A stretch of DNA of 64,000 nucleotides from Azospirillum sp. TSH64 (GTDB lineage Bacteria; Pseudomonadota; Alphaproteobacteria; Azospirillales; Azospirillaceae). The notes under the pieces are model-generated. The model was not told the origin of the DNA. It did no database searches and saw only the letters and a list, made by a program, of their open reading frames with translations. The stretch covers positions 4,606,259-4,670,258 of the forward strand of contig NZ_LGQW01000015.1 of the NCBI RefSeq assembly GCF_003116035.1. Direction: 5' to 3'. Shown piece by piece: positions 44,075 to 53,744 of this stretch. Both the position numbers and the translations under genes were made by a program. Each line of letters begins with the position of its first letter. Within the stretch, counting starts at the first letter, position 1.

Positions 44075-44112
44075 GGCTCCGCCCTCTCCCACCGGGGGAG
44101 GGGGCGGAGTCC
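44075..44112. terminator. GC-rich hairpin after the hemerythrin gene
   Basis: GGCTCCGCCCTCTCCC pairs with GGGGGAGGGGGCGGAGTCC, eight bases past the stop. It resembles the dispersed palindrome family in base composition but lacks the shared left arm. Only a short T run follows, so termination is likely but unproven. Confidence 0.5.
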
Positions 44113-44178
44113 GTTTGGTTGCCGTCGGCCGGCAAAGGGGCCATATCAGGGGCTTCTTTGATTTGGCCGGCGGTGTCG

Positions 44179-45504
44179 ATGTCCAAGCGTGTCAGCCTCT
44201 TGCGAATGCTCCCACGGCGAGGAGAGCGGTTCGGCCGCGCCACCGTCGCGGCGGTCTTCCTTGGAGTTTACGCCCTGATGTGCGGTTCGGCGTCGGCTGC
44301 ACCGGTCCCGCCGGCGAAGGAGTTGGCGCAGAAGACCTGTGGCACGCTGGCGGCGCGCGTCGACGAGGTGTCCGGGCGCGGGCCGCTGTTCCTGCGCAGC
44401 TACGACAATTCCTATGCGCCCGGCCCGACCTCGGAGCCGGCACTCTCCAATGCGGCCTTCACCTACGACAATGCGCTGGCGATCATGGCGCTGACCGCTT
44501 GCGGCCAGCGCGACAAAGCCCTGCGCATCGGCGAGGCGCTGCTCGACGCCGTGTCGCTCGACCGTGCCGGCTGGAAGGGGCGGCTGCGCAACACCTATCG
44601 GGCTGGCGCGCAGAAGCAGCGGCCGATTCCGCCCAACGGCTGGTGGGATGCCGTCGGCAATCATTGGGGCGAGGACCCCTATCAGGTCGGCACCGCCACG
44701 GGGAATGTTGCCTGGGCCGGTCTTGCCCTGCTGACTCTGGGCGACGCCACCGGCGAACAGCGCTTCCGCGACGGTGCGGTCGAGCTGGCGCGCTGGGTGG
44801 TCGAGCACACCCGCGACCCGCGCGGTCCCGGCGGCTTCAACGGCGGCGTCCAAGGCTTCGACGACGCGCCGCAGCCGCTGACCTGGAAATCGACGGAGCA
44901 CAACACCGATCTGGTCGCGCTGTTCGCTTGGCTCGGCAAGAGTTCCGGCAAGGGCTCCGGAGACAGTTCGGGCGACGATTTCGCCGGGCCGGAGCGCGAG
45001 GCGCGCGCCTTCCTCGACACGCTGTGGACGGCGGGCGGCGACCATTTCCCCATCGGCACCGCGCCGGACGGCGTGACGATCAGCACCTCGACCTCCGGCC
45101 TCGATGCGCAGCTCTGGCCGCTGCTGCTGCCGAAGGCGCCGGAGGCATGGCGGGCGGCACTCGCCTATGCGGAGCGCGCCCATGGCGCCGACGGCGGGTT
45201 CGACTTCAACGACGACCGCGACGGCATGTGGGTGGAGGGCACGGCGCAGGCGGCACTCGCCTACCGCAGCGTCGGCCGCCGCGGCGATGCCGACCGGCTG
45301 TTCGGCGAGATTCTGAAGGAAGTCAGCCCCGGCGGCTATCTCTACGCCACCCGGCCGCAGGTGCTGACCACCGGGCTCGCCATCGGGCCGGACAGCAAGA
45401 CCGACGATTTCCTCTACTACCGCCGACCCCATCTGGGTGCCACCGCCTGGGCGGCGCTGGCGGCGCTGGGCTGGAATCCCTTCACGGGGAAAGCGGTGCC
45501 GTAA
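44179..45504 (+). CDS. Exported protein with predicted alpha/alpha-toroid fold
   Basis: A 441-residue protein with a signal peptide (about residues 18-40, ending SASA). The mature part has repeated paired helices with YDNALAIMALTACGQRDKAL, TGNVAWAGLALLTLGDATG, TEHNTDLVALFAWLG and MWVEGTAQAALAYRS. Such acidic and aromatic-rich helix pairs are typical of six-hairpin glycosidase-like or lyase folds. A Gly/Ser-rich insert (KSSGKGSGDSSGDD) lies near residue 260. No specific enzyme family is recognised with confidence. The ATG at 44179 is chosen to place the signal peptide at the start. Confidence 0.7.
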   Translation: MSKRVSLLRMLPRRGERFGRATVAAVFLGVYALMCGSASAAPVPPAKELAQKTCGTLAARVDEVSGRGPLFLRSYDNSYAPGPTSEPALSNAAFTYDNALAIMALTACGQRDKALRIGEALLDAVSLDRAGWKGRLRNTYRAGAQKQRPIPPNGWWDAVGNHWGEDPYQVGTATGNVAWAGLALLTLGDATGEQRFRDGAVELARWVVEHTRDPRGPGGFNGGVQGFDDAPQPLTWKSTEHNTDLVALFAWLGKSSGKGSGDSSGDDFAGPEREARAFLDTLWTAGGDHFPIGTAPDGVTISTSTSGLDAQLWPLLLPKAPEAWRAALAYAERAHGADGGFDFNDDRDGMWVEGTAQAALAYRSVGRRGDADRLFGEILKEVSPGGYLYATRPQVLTTGLAIGPDSKTDDFLYYRRPHLGATAWAALAALGWNPFTGKAVP

Positions 45505-45508
45505 CCGC

Positions 45509-47383
45509 CTATCCGTGGAAATGCTCGTAGAGCTTCCGCGCGATGGTCTCGCTGATGCCGGGGGCGGCCTCCAGATCCTTCAGTCCGGCGGACGCGACGG
45601 CGGTGGCGCTGCCGAAATGATGCAGCAGGGCCTTCTTGCGGGCCGGGCCGATGCCGGGGATGCCGTCGATCCGGCTGTGCGAGATCGCCTTCATGCGGCG
45701 GGCGCGGTGGCTGTCGATGGCGGTGCGGTGGGCTTCGTCGCGCAGCCTTTGCAGGAAATGCAGCACCGGATCGTTGGGCTCCAGGGTCAGCGGCGGCAGG
45801 CCGGGGCGGAAGAAGCGCTCCCGTCCGGCGTTGCGGTCCGGTCCCTTGGCGATGGCGACAAGCGGGATGTCGGTGATCTGAAGCATCGCCAGCTCGTCCT
45901 TCACCGCATTCAACTGCCCCAACCCGCCGTCGATCAGGACGAGGTCGGGCCATTGTCCGGAATCCCGGCCAGCCTCGTTGCTGCGGTGGAAGCGGCGGGT
46001 GAAGGTCTCGCGCAGCATGGCGTAATCGTTGCCGGCGGCCTCGGGATCACGGATGTAGAAACGGCGGTAGGCATTGCGCTGGAACCCCTCCGGCCCGGCC
46101 ACCACCATGGCGCCGACCGGGAAGGATCCCTGGATGTGCGAGGTGTCGTAGATTTCGACCCGGCGCGGCGCGTCGGGCAGGCCGAAGACGCGCGCCACCC
46201 CCTCCAGCAGCGTCGCCTGGGTGGAGCGCTCTGCCAGCCGGCGGCCCAGCGCGTCACGGGCGTTGGTCTGCGCATGTTCGACCGCGCGGCGCTTGGGTCC
46301 GCGTTTCGGACATTCGACGGCGACGTGGCGCCCGGCGGACAGGCTCAGCGCTTCCTCGAGCAGTTCCGCTGACTCGACCGGGTCGCTCAGCAGCAGCAGG
46401 CCCGGCGGCGGGGTGTCGGCATAGAGCTGGGCGGCGAAGGCGGCCAGAATGTCGCCCGGCTCCTCCTCGGCATCCACGCGGGGGAAGAAGGCGCGGGTGC
46501 CCTGGTTGCGGCCGCCGCGGAAGAAGAAGACCTGGACGCAGGCCGCACCGCCGTCCCGGTGCAGGGCCAGCACGTCGGCATCGCCCAGCGTGTCCTCCAG
46601 ATTGATGTCCTGGCGGCTTTGCAGTGCGGTCAGGGCGCGGATGCGGTCGCGCCAGCGGGCGGCGTCCTCATATTCCAGCCGGTCGGAACTGTCGAGCATG
46701 TGGCGGGCGAACTCCGCCTGCACCTCCGCGCTGCGACCGGACAGCACGTCGCGCACGCCCTGGACCTGGGCGGCGTAGTCCTCTTCGTCGACGCGGCCGA
46801 CGCAGGGGGCGGAGCAGCGCTTGATCTGGTGTTGCAGGCAGGGCCGGGTGCGCGAGGCGAACACCCCGTCGTCGCAGGTGCGCAGCAGAAAGGCGCGTTG
46901 CAGGGCGGCGATGGTCATGCCGACCAGATGCGGCGAGGCGTAGGGGCCGAACAGGTCGGACTCGCGGCGGTTGCCCTTTCCCGAGCTGCCGCGCCGCTCG
47001 GCGCTGCCGCGGTGATGCATCAGGCGAGGGAAGTCGTGTCCTTTTCCAATGACGATGTAGGAGAAGGAGCGGTCGTCCTTCACCAGGATGTTGAAGGGCG
47101 GCAGCAGGCTGCGGATCAGGTTCGCTTCCAGCAGGAGCGCCTCGGCCTCGGTGTGGGTGGTGACGAACTCCATTGAGCGGGTCAGCGACACCATCCGCCG
47201 AGTGCGGCCGGGCAGCCCGTCGGTCCGGGTGTAGCTGGCCACCCGCCGCTTCAGGTTCTTGGCCTTGCCGACATAAAGGACCGACCCGTCGGCCGCCAGC
47301 ATCCGATAGACGCCGGGCGTGTCCGGAAGGGTCGGCAACTGGGCGCGGATCACGTCCGCTCCGCTGCCGGGCACCCCGTGCAT
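45509..47383 (-). CDS. uvrC: Excinuclease ABC subunit C
   Basis: A 624-residue DNA repair endonuclease that makes both incisions in nucleotide excision repair. Domains: GIY-YIG nuclease at about 14-95 (DTPGVYRMLAADGSVLYVGK), the UVR UvrB-contact motif at about 205-240, the RNase H-like UvrC domain at about 390-540 (VEIYDTSHIQGSFPVGAMVV; DLVLIDGGLGQLNAVKDEL), and two helix-hairpin-helix motifs at the end (IDGIPGIGPARKKALLHHFG). A basic Ser/Gly insert (RRGSSGKGNRRESD) near residue 135 is extra. It converges on the preceding exported-protein gene with only 4 bases between stops. Confidence 0.97.
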   Translation of the reverse strand: MHGVPGSGADVIRAQLPTLPDTPGVYRMLAADGSVLYVGKAKNLKRRVASYTRTDGLPGRTRRMVSLTRSMEFVTTHTEAEALLLEANLIRSLLPPFNILVKDDRSFSYIVIGKGHDFPRLMHHRGSAERRGSSGKGNRRESDLFGPYASPHLVGMTIAALQRAFLLRTCDDGVFASRTRPCLQHQIKRCSAPCVGRVDEEDYAAQVQGVRDVLSGRSAEVQAEFARHMLDSSDRLEYEDAARWRDRIRALTALQSRQDINLEDTLGDADVLALHRDGGAACVQVFFFRGGRNQGTRAFFPRVDAEEEPGDILAAFAAQLYADTPPPGLLLLSDPVESAELLEEALSLSAGRHVAVECPKRGPKRRAVEHAQTNARDALGRRLAERSTQATLLEGVARVFGLPDAPRRVEIYDTSHIQGSFPVGAMVVAGPEGFQRNAYRRFYIRDPEAAGNDYAMLRETFTRRFHRSNEAGRDSGQWPDLVLIDGGLGQLNAVKDELAMLQITDIPLVAIAKGPDRNAGRERFFRPGLPPLTLEPNDPVLHFLQRLRDEAHRTAIDSHRARRMKAISHSRIDGIPGIGPARKKALLHHFGSATAVASAGLKDLEAAPGISETIARKLYEHFHG

Positions 47384-47481
47384 AAGCTCCCTCGTTCCCG
47401 CAAAGCTCCGATTCGCCGCTCACTCAATCAGTAGAACGGAACGGGACCAAGAGACAAGAGTCGGACGAGGCTGCCGTGGCC

Positions 47482-48441
47482 TCATGCTCCGGTGCTTCTT
47501 TTGCGCCATTCGGTCGGAGGCATTCCGAAGGCCTTGCGGAATCGGGCGGTGAAATGGTCGGCATTCACGAAGCCGACAAGGAGAGCGATCTCCGCAACCG
47601 TCTTGGCGTCATATCTGCGGTCCTCCAGGAACGAACGGGCCCGGGCAAGGCGCATGCCGAGCAACTCCCGCATGAAGCTGTTGCCTGAAACGGTGAACAC
47701 CGCATGGAGGGTTCGGACGGAAATTCCATGCTCGGCGGCAAAGCTTGTCGGGTTCAATGACGGATCGAACAGGCGGTCGCGCATATCCTGGCGAAGCCTT
47801 TCACGCAACGATCGTTGACTGCTGGTCAGGTGATCGATTTCGGGACCGATCGACAGGGCCAGCAGTCCGAGGACATGATCCGCAACGGTGCTGGGAGGGA
47901 GGGCAAGATGGTCGATGGTCCGTGGCGTGATCTCCCTCATCATGGATGCCAAAGCCCCGCCCCACCCGGTCGCCGTGGGCATTTCCTTCAGATGCAGGAT
48001 GTCGGGATTGGGGATGATGGATTTCATGTAAGAAATGTCGAAATAGATCGCAGTGAAAACCAGTTCGCGGTCTGTAACAAAATGATAGGGAATTGAGTTC
48101 CCTCCGCAATAAATGCCTCCCCCCTTCCATGTGAGGTCACGGCCACCACAAGACACTTCTGCATTGCCATCCAATATCATAGCAATGCAGATCGATTCTG
48201 AGCTATCCCTCGATATATAATAGGGAGTTCGGTCAACTTCATGAGAACCATTCAGACGAAAATGAGTCAGGGTTCCAAAATTAAATCCCTTGTAATCAAC
48301 TTCCGCTTCAAACAGGTCGTCGTTTTTATAATTAATTTGCACATTGTAGCACGCGCTACCAACATGATCTGCCCAATATTCTTTTGCTTTATTTTGATTC
48401 AATCCTTTCGTGGTTAACTTCCGAAAGTTATCAGCGGTCAT
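47482..48441 (-). CDS. AraC-family transcriptional regulator
   Basis: A 319-residue regulator. The C-terminal 100 residues form the double helix-turn-helix (FAAEHGISVRTLHAVFTVSG; IALLVGFVNADHFTARFRKA; FGMPPTEWRKR). The N-terminal part (about 1-200) resembles the AraC-binding-like domain of OxyR/Fea-type regulators (GGIYCGGNSIPYHFVTDREL). Its first third is AT-rich with Lys/Asn-rich codons, unlike the flanking uvrC, while the C-terminal half has ordinary GC. The 235 bases before it (48442-48676) are AT-rich and hold no gene; they probably contain its promoter. Confidence 0.9.
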   Translation of the reverse strand: MTADNFRKLTTKGLNQNKAKEYWADHVGSACYNVQINYKNDDLFEAEVDYKGFNFGTLTHFRLNGSHEVDRTPYYISRDSSESICIAMILDGNAEVSCGGRDLTWKGGGIYCGGNSIPYHFVTDRELVFTAIYFDISYMKSIIPNPDILHLKEMPTATGWGGALASMMREITPRTIDHLALPPSTVADHVLGLLALSIGPEIDHLTSSQRSLRERLRQDMRDRLFDPSLNPTSFAAEHGISVRTLHAVFTVSGNSFMRELLGMRLARARSFLEDRRYDAKTVAEIALLVGFVNADHFTARFRKAFGMPPTEWRKRSTGA

Positions 48442-48676
48442 TGTCTTCCCCGTAAGCGCCTTTCGAAACTCAAGGGCCTATACAATCTATAAAGCTTTGA
48501 TGAAAAAATTATGAAACTGACTTTTCTGTTGTTAAAAAATGCAATACCCATACAAAGTTTAACGATAATGAATGCCGCATTGTAAGCATTTTTATATAAT
48601 TTTGAAATAGAAATTGTGAATCTTGTTGCGGTTTTGGTTTCAAAGCCACACAAGATATAGCCTTGGTGAGGTATCG

Positions 48677-49468
48677 TCAGTTCTTGGCATGGTGGTAATT
48701 CGAGAGAAGTCTCGTATAATCATCGAATTCAAGCGGAAAGGCAAGCAGATAGCCCTGACCGAATTGGCAGCCCGATGCCCGTAGCCAGTCCAATTGACAT
48801 TGTGTTTCTATGCCCTCGGCAATTACCTTGAGATTAAGGGAATCTCCAAGTGTCACTATGGACCGGATGATCGCTTCATCTTCATATGTCCGGCCTATGC
48901 CGGAAATGAAGCTCCTGTCGATTTTGATCTCCGATGGGATGCGATGTTTGACATAGGAAAAGGACGAATATCCAATGCCAAAATCATCGACGGAAATTTT
49001 GATTCCGGCCTGTTTCATAGACTCCATTCGTGCCAAAGACACGGGATTGATTTCCAAAAGTGCACGTTCCGTAATTTCAACTATCAAGGAATGATGGGGA
49101 ATGCCTGCATCCTCGACGCTTTGAATAAGCCCGTCGATGAAACCGGGGATACAGAAAGACAGGGGCGATATGTTGATGCTGATCGGTGGGAAATTGAGCG
49201 CGCACGCCTGCCATGCCTGGATCAGCGCAACAATCCGCCTGTAAACAAATCGATCCAGATCGACGATCAGGTTGGTCATTTCGGCAATGGGGATGAATTC
49301 GGCTGGCGACACTTCTCCCAGCCGCGGATGTCTCCACCGGACCAAAGCTTCCGTACCGATCAATCGACGACTGTCGTCCAGGGCGTATTGGGGTTGGAAC
49401 ACCATTCTCAGCCATTGGCTGGGGGTGGCGAGGGAATCCCGCAGGGCGTCGGCGATGGCGGTATGCAT
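48677..49468 (-). CDS. EAL-domain cyclic-di-GMP phosphodiesterase
   Basis: A 263-residue protein made of a single EAL domain, which hydrolyses cyclic-di-GMP to pGpG. The signature EAL is at residues 40-42 (GTEALVRWRHP), and the other metal and catalytic motifs are present: INISP, EITERA, DDFGIGYSS, KIDRSFI, AEGIET and GQGYLLAFP. It is therefore expected to be active. No sensor or membrane part is attached. It begins 28 bases after the soluble chemoreceptor gene on the same strand, so the two are probably co-transcribed. Confidence 0.92.
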   Translation of the reverse strand: MHTAIADALRDSLATPSQWLRMVFQPQYALDDSRRLIGTEALVRWRHPRLGEVSPAEFIPIAEMTNLIVDLDRFVYRRIVALIQAWQACALNFPPISINISPLSFCIPGFIDGLIQSVEDAGIPHHSLIVEITERALLEINPVSLARMESMKQAGIKISVDDFGIGYSSFSYVKHRIPSEIKIDRSFISGIGRTYEDEAIIRSIVTLGDSLNLKVIAEGIETQCQLDWLRASGCQFGQGYLLAFPLEFDDYTRLLSNYHHAKN

Positions 49469-49496
49469 TTAGGGTCTACCTTGACTTCTTCGTTTT

Positions 49497-50975
49497 TCAG
49501 CGCGCCAGTATCTGCGCCGCATCCCTGGTCTTCAGCAGCGCATTGGCACTTTGACTGATGGCGGCGGAGATCTGGGCAATGTTGCCGGTGATCGTTTCGA
49601 CGGCGATGGCTGCGCTCTGCATGTTGAAGGACATGTCGCGGGTCACGGCCGTCTGCTCTTCGACGGCGGACGCTGTGATCGATACGTTCTGGCGCACTGC
49701 CTCGATGGCGCTTGTGACCCCGTCGAGAGCGCAAACAACGTCATGCGACGTCGATCGGACTCTTTCGATTTCATGTCCGATCTGCTCGGTGGCTTTGGCT
49801 GCCTGGCCGGCCAGATTCTTCACCTCGTTGGCCACGACGGCAAAACCCTTGCCGGCTTCACCCGCGCGGGCGGCCTCTATGGTGGCGTTCAGGGCCAGAA
49901 GATTGATTTGCGCGGCGATCGATTGGATCAGGCCGAGGATGCTTCCCATATCGTCGGCTGTCTGGGCGAGGCGTTGCGCCGACGTGTCGGCCGAAAGGGT
50001 TTGCTCCACGGCGCGATCCGTGGCGGATTGGGATTTGACCATACTGTGTGAGATTTCGCCGATCGATGCAGACAGTTCTTCGGCGCTGGCGGCGACGGTT
50101 TGAACGTTGCCGAATGTTTGCCCCGCAGCCGATCCGACGGACAAGGCGAGAGAGTCGGATTGCGAGATTGCGGCTTCGATTTCGGTAAAATTCACATCGA
50201 TCATTTTGTTGAGATCTGTCAGAAGTTTTACTTGGTCAGTGACATTGGTGGCAAACTTCACGACCTTGAAAGGAATGCCATTCAGGTCATAAATCGGATT
50301 ATAGCTGGCTTCTAGCCAGATAATTCTATTTCCTTTTCCAATCCGTTTCCATTGTTTTGTTTGAAACTCTCCATTGCGAAGCTTTTCCCAAAAAACTTTG
50401 TATTCTGAATTTTCTCTGTTTCCATCTTCAACGAAAATGCTGTGATGCTTTCCTTCGATTTCTTGCAAACTATAACCAACTGTGGATAAAAAATTTTCAT
50501 TGGCCGTGAGGATCGTTCCATCAAGATTGAATTCGATCACGGCCTGGGATTTTCTGATCGCATTGATCTGTCCAAGAAGATCGGCGTACTGCCGCTTCTG
50601 CGCGGTTACGTCCGTCGCATACTTGATCACCTTGCGGGGGGTGCCGTTCTTGCGCAAGACAGGGTTGTAGGACGCTTCAAGCCAGACTTCCCGACCGTCC
50701 TTGCCGATGCGTTTGAACTGCGTACGTATGAACTGGCCATTTTTCAACGTATTCCAGAAATCCTGGTATTGGGGGCTATCGCGGAAGGCTTTTTCCACGA
50801 ACATGCTGTGATGTTTTCCTTTGATTTCTCCGAGGGTGTAGCCGACCGTTTCAAGGAAATTCCCATTGGCGGCCAGAATTGTCCCGTCCATATTGAATTC
50901 GATGACGGCTTGCGAGCGATCCAGTGATGCCAGAACCGCTTCGGCGTCACTTTTCTTTGACAACTGAGAAAACAT
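49497..50975 (-). CDS. Soluble chemoreceptor with two PAS domains
   Basis: A 492-residue cytoplasmic methyl-accepting chemotaxis protein with no membrane segment. Two near-duplicate PAS domains come first (about 20-125 and 140-250), sharing [13 protein letters not shown] and WLEASYNP. They resemble PAS-fold (Aer/haem-type) sensors. The signalling domain follows, with hairpin tip [20 protein letters not shown] and [13 protein letters not shown]. No C-terminal pentapeptide for CheR is present. The ATG at 50975 ([12 protein letters not shown]) has AAAGGGG upstream. The EAL gene follows, suggesting a link between sensing and cyclic-di-GMP. Confidence 0.92.
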   Translation of the reverse strand: MFSQLSKKSDAEAVLASLDRSQAVIEFNMDGTILAANGNFLETVGYTLGEIKGKHHSMFVEKAFRDSPQYQDFWNTLKNGQFIRTQFKRIGKDGREVWLEASYNPVLRKNGTPRKVIKYATDVTAQKRQYADLLGQINAIRKSQAVIEFNLDGTILTANENFLSTVGYSLQEIEGKHHSIFVEDGNRENSEYKVFWEKLRNGEFQTKQWKRIGKGNRIIWLEASYNPIYDLNGIPFKVVKFATNVTDQVKLLTDLNKMIDVNFTEIEAAISQSDSLALSVGSAAGQTFGNVQTVAASAEELSASIGEISHSMVKSQSATDRAVEQTLSADTSAQRLAQTADDMGSILGLIQSIAAQINLLALNATIEAARAGEAGKGFAVVANEVKNLAGQAAKATEQIGHEIERVRSTSHDVVCALDGVTSAIEAVRQNVSITASAVEEQTAVTRDMSFNMQSAAIAVETITGNIAQISAAISQSANALLKTRDAAQILAR

Positions 50976-51349
50976 GCGAGGCCCCTTTTGCTTATCGACC
51001 GGTAAGGCTTGGTTTTGCTCTCTGCCGGATATTGTGCCTGCGTCCATGGACGCCATTTGCTGCTTCACTCAACCCTGTCCGTCCGCGTGACATCAAGAGT
51101 ATGCAGATGCTCGATCAAGGCGGCTGAGACTGTGCTTCAGGTCCGCCGGAAACAAGACGGTGGTCAGGGTTGGGGCCTGTATTGTGCAATCCCGATGCGG
51201 GAGTGGGATTTTCCGATACTGCCGCCCTGTATTCTTCTTAGAAACCAGAAATGACTTTTCTGCATGTCTTTTAGTCTTTCCGCCTGACGCCATCGGCACA
51301 GCCAGTATGTTCTTCCGAGAAATTGATATTCCAGTCTTTTGGTCCAGAA

Positions 51350-51409
51350 ATCATCCAAATGTATGGTTTCCGCGCTGAAGGAATGTGTTTCATGCACTGG
51401 CAAAAAGGG
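51350..51409. repeat. Diverged direct repeat, copy 1
   Basis: About three quarters identical over 60 bases to 52261-52320 (begins AAATCATCCAAATGT). The minus-strand reading frame is conserved between the copies. Confidence 0.7.
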
Positions 51410-51894
51410 CGCTTTAAAATAGTGCAAAAGAACTATCATATGATGAAGGTATGCTTCATTATCCACTAAGTTAAATTCCGTAATTATGTTTTTTACAGCG
51501 CTTATTTTATTACCGATGTGCTTCGCAATTTGTTAATAAGAACTATTCAAAATTATGACGGGTTGGATTGGCGAATCTTCAGCGGCGGGGCCGACGCATG
51601 GTGCGTTTCCAAGAGAGGTCTTCGGCCTTTGATTGGGGGAGCAGGATTGCGGTGATATGCGCTCTCAGGATAGGGGAGATTCGCATGTGTCGTGCTCGGC
51701 GGCATCGCCGTCCCACTACGCTTCAAATTTCAAACAGGCTCTTGAGTGCGCTTCATTGACACTCAAAGAGCATTTTCTGGCCGGAGACCGTGCTTTGAAC
51801 CGACCCCGATTCCAGGTGACCCGAAGCCAGTCTGTCGCACCCTATGAATCGTGAGGCGGCTTATGATATAAATAGCGGATTCAAATAATGAACT

Positions 51895-52089
51895 TTATTG
51901 TTCGCTGGCTGGGTGACCAATTTTTTCAAAAAGGTACTTTCCAGATTTGATATTGCGAACATTTATACTGTATAGGTAGTTTTTTCCTTTTAAGAAGCTG
52001 TCTATAAAAAAGGCAATTTCCTTCAAGGAGTATTCCGAAGATTCTTCTGAGTCATTGGATGAAATTACGCACTCTATGTAGTATTCCAT
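51895..52089 (-). CDS. Possible small protein of unknown function
   Basis: A 64-residue acidic peptide (MEYYIECVISSNDSEESSEY at the start; later KEIAFFIDSFLKGKNYLYSI). The alternation of polar and hydrophobic residues looks protein-like, but the ribosome site is weak and no family is recognised. It lies in an AT-rich stretch with few other open frames. Confidence 0.35.
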   Translation of the reverse strand: MEYYIECVISSNDSEESSEYSLKEIAFFIDSFLKGKNYLYSINVRNIKSGKYLFEKIGHPASEQ

Positions 52090-52260
52090 GTGGTTTCCAC
52101 TCATACACTGACAAAGTTATTGGCCTTTCAAGGCCGTGTGGGTTCCTGTCCATTTTTTGAACAGGATCGATTGTTTCTTTTGAGGATTTACATCCCTGCC
52201 TCCATCTGGTGTTCGCAACGTTCATTGCTGCCGATCTCATTGTTGCTGATATGTCAGGGC

Positions 52261-52320
52261 AAATCATTCAAATGTACGATGTCTGCGCTGACCGGATGTG
52301 TTTCGTGCGTTGAGAGAAAG
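52261..52320. repeat. Diverged direct repeat, copy 2
   Basis: Partner of 51350-51409 (begins AAATCATTCAAATGT), about 910 bases away in the same orientation. Confidence 0.7.
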
Positions 52321-52392
52321 TGGGATGTTGGAAGGCCCGGCAATAGCCGTCTCAAATGAAACCATTCGAGGTTCTGCTTGTAGGGAAAACCA

Positions 52393-52442
52393 GAAGCTAT
52401 GGTTCCGTCCGTTTGTTGCAGGATGTACGGAACCATAGCTTC
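52393..52442. repeat. Perfect 16-bp inverted repeat
   Basis: GAAGCTATGGTTCCGT (52393-52408) and ACGGAACCATAGCTTC (52427-52442) are exact reverse complements across an 18-base spacer. No T tract follows on either side, so it is not a typical terminator. It could be a leftover mobile-element end or a recombination or protein-binding site. Confidence 0.75.
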
Positions 52443-52533
52443 GAACTCGGCAATCCGAGCGGCGCCTCTGCCCGGGTGCAATTCTCAGGCGATCCAAACT
52501 CGAAGTTCGCTGCGGCGAGCCCCCGGAGGCCGG

Positions 52534-53604
52534 TCAGCCTCCGAAGACGGTATTCAGCTGGGCGCCGACGCGGACGAAGGTGGTGCGCTTGGGCACTTCC
52601 TTCAGCCGGGTGGCGCCGATGTAGGTCATCATGCTGCGCACGCCGCCCATGATCTCCTGCATCGTGTTCTCCACCGGGCCGCGATAAGGGACATCCACGG
52701 TCTTGCCTTCCGACGCACGGTAGGAAGCGACGCCCCCCGAATATTTGTGCATCGCGGTGTCCGACGACATGCCGTAGAAGGTCATGGCGACCGGAACCCG
52801 GTTGCCGTCCCGGTCCTCGTAGCGGATCTCGCCCTCGCACTCGTCATGGCCGGCCAGCATGCCGCCCAGCATGACGAAGTCGGCGCCGGCGCCGTAAGCC
52901 TTGGAGATGTCGCCCGGCACGGTGCAGCCGCCGTCGCCGCAAACCTGTCCCTTCAGCCCGTGGGCGGCGTCGGCGCATTCGATGATGGCTGACAGCTGGG
53001 GATAGCCGACGCCGGTCATCTTGCGGGTGGTGCAGACCGAACCCGGCCCGATGCCGACCTTGACGATGTCGGCGCCGGCCAGCAGCAGCGCCTCCGTCAT
53101 GTCGCCTGTGACGACGTTGCCGGCCATGATGACGGCCTCCGGATTCTCCTGGCGCAGGCGGGAGATCACCTCGACGAAGCGCTCGGTATAGCCGTTGGCG
53201 ACGTCCAGGCAGATCTTGCCCACCGGCGCCTTGGCCTTCACCGCCAGGAACTTGTCGTGGTCGGCCTCGGCAATGCCCATCGAGTAGAAGACGTTGGACA
53301 GGGTGGCCGATTCAGCCTCGGCCCGGAAGAAGTCGGCCAGCTCGTCCGCCTTGTAATGCTTGTGCAGGGCGGTCATCGCGCCGAAGCGCGACAGCGCACG
53401 GGCCATGCCCATGCTGCCGGTGACGTCCATGTTGGCGGCGATCAGCGGGAAGCCGGTCCAGTCGCGCTGGGTGTGCAGGAAAGTGAAGGTCCGGTTGACG
53501 TCCACGTCGTTGCGGCTCTGCAGCGTGCTGCGTTTCGGCCGGATCAGCACATCCTTGAAGTCGAGCTTGAGGTCGCTTTCGATGATCACCGCACACCTGC
53601 TCAT
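52534..53604 (-). CDS. guaC: GMP reductase
   Basis: A 356-residue cytosolic enzyme that converts GMP to IMP with NADPH in purine salvage. The IMPDH/GMPR barrel shows [20 protein letters not shown] near the start, the catalytic cysteine in [18 protein letters not shown], and [20 protein letters not shown], the GuaC-type phosphate loop. There are no CBS domains, which separates it from IMP dehydrogenase. A short hairpin (GGAGGC/GCCTCC, 52526-52543) overlaps the stop. An open frame continues far upstream but the conserved start is at 53604. Confidence 0.94.
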   Translation of the reverse strand: MSRCAVIIESDLKLDFKDVLIRPKRSTLQSRNDVDVNRTFTFLHTQRDWTGFPLIAANMDVTGSMGMARALSRFGAMTALHKHYKADELADFFRAEAESATLSNVFYSMGIAEADHDKFLAVKAKAPVGKICLDVANGYTERFVEVISRLRQENPEAVIMAGNVVTGDMTEALLLAGADIVKVGIGPGSVCTTRKMTGVGYPQLSAIIECADAAHGLKGQVCGDGGCTVPGDISKAYGAGADFVMLGGMLAGHDECEGEIRYEDRDGNRVPVAMTFYGMSSDTAMHKYSGGVASYRASEGKTVDVPYRGPVENTMQEIMGGVRSMMTYIGATRLKEVPKRTTFVRVGAQLNTVFGG

Positions 53605-53744
53605 CTCTGTTCGGTGGGCCAACCGCTTTTCACAAGGCCCAACACCACAGAGTGGAGGCGATGATGCGGTTCGGCAAGCGGCGTCGGGGCTGCGGTGAGG
53701 GGTGCCGCGTTTGAAGCTGTTTCGCCGAAACGAGGGGTATCCGC

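Larger units (their letters stand above)
50976..52525. other. AT-richer, largely non-coding 1.5-kb stretch
   Basis: Base composition drops clearly below the rest of the window and most frames are closed. The region holds a diverged 60-bp direct repeat (51350-51409 and 52261-52320), a perfect 16-bp inverted repeat (52393-52442) and one small possible gene (51895-52089). Short frames covering the direct repeats encode related peptides (HETHSFSAETIHLDDF and HETHPVSADIVHLNDL on the minus strand), which suggests remnants of a duplicated gene or mobile element. No intact gene of known family is seen. Confidence 0.7.

Noticed and set aside
48438-48653. 71-residue minus-strand frame before the AraC gene
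   Set aside because: AT-rich intergenic DNA with no ribosome site and a peptide of random character; it overlaps the regulator's likely promoter.
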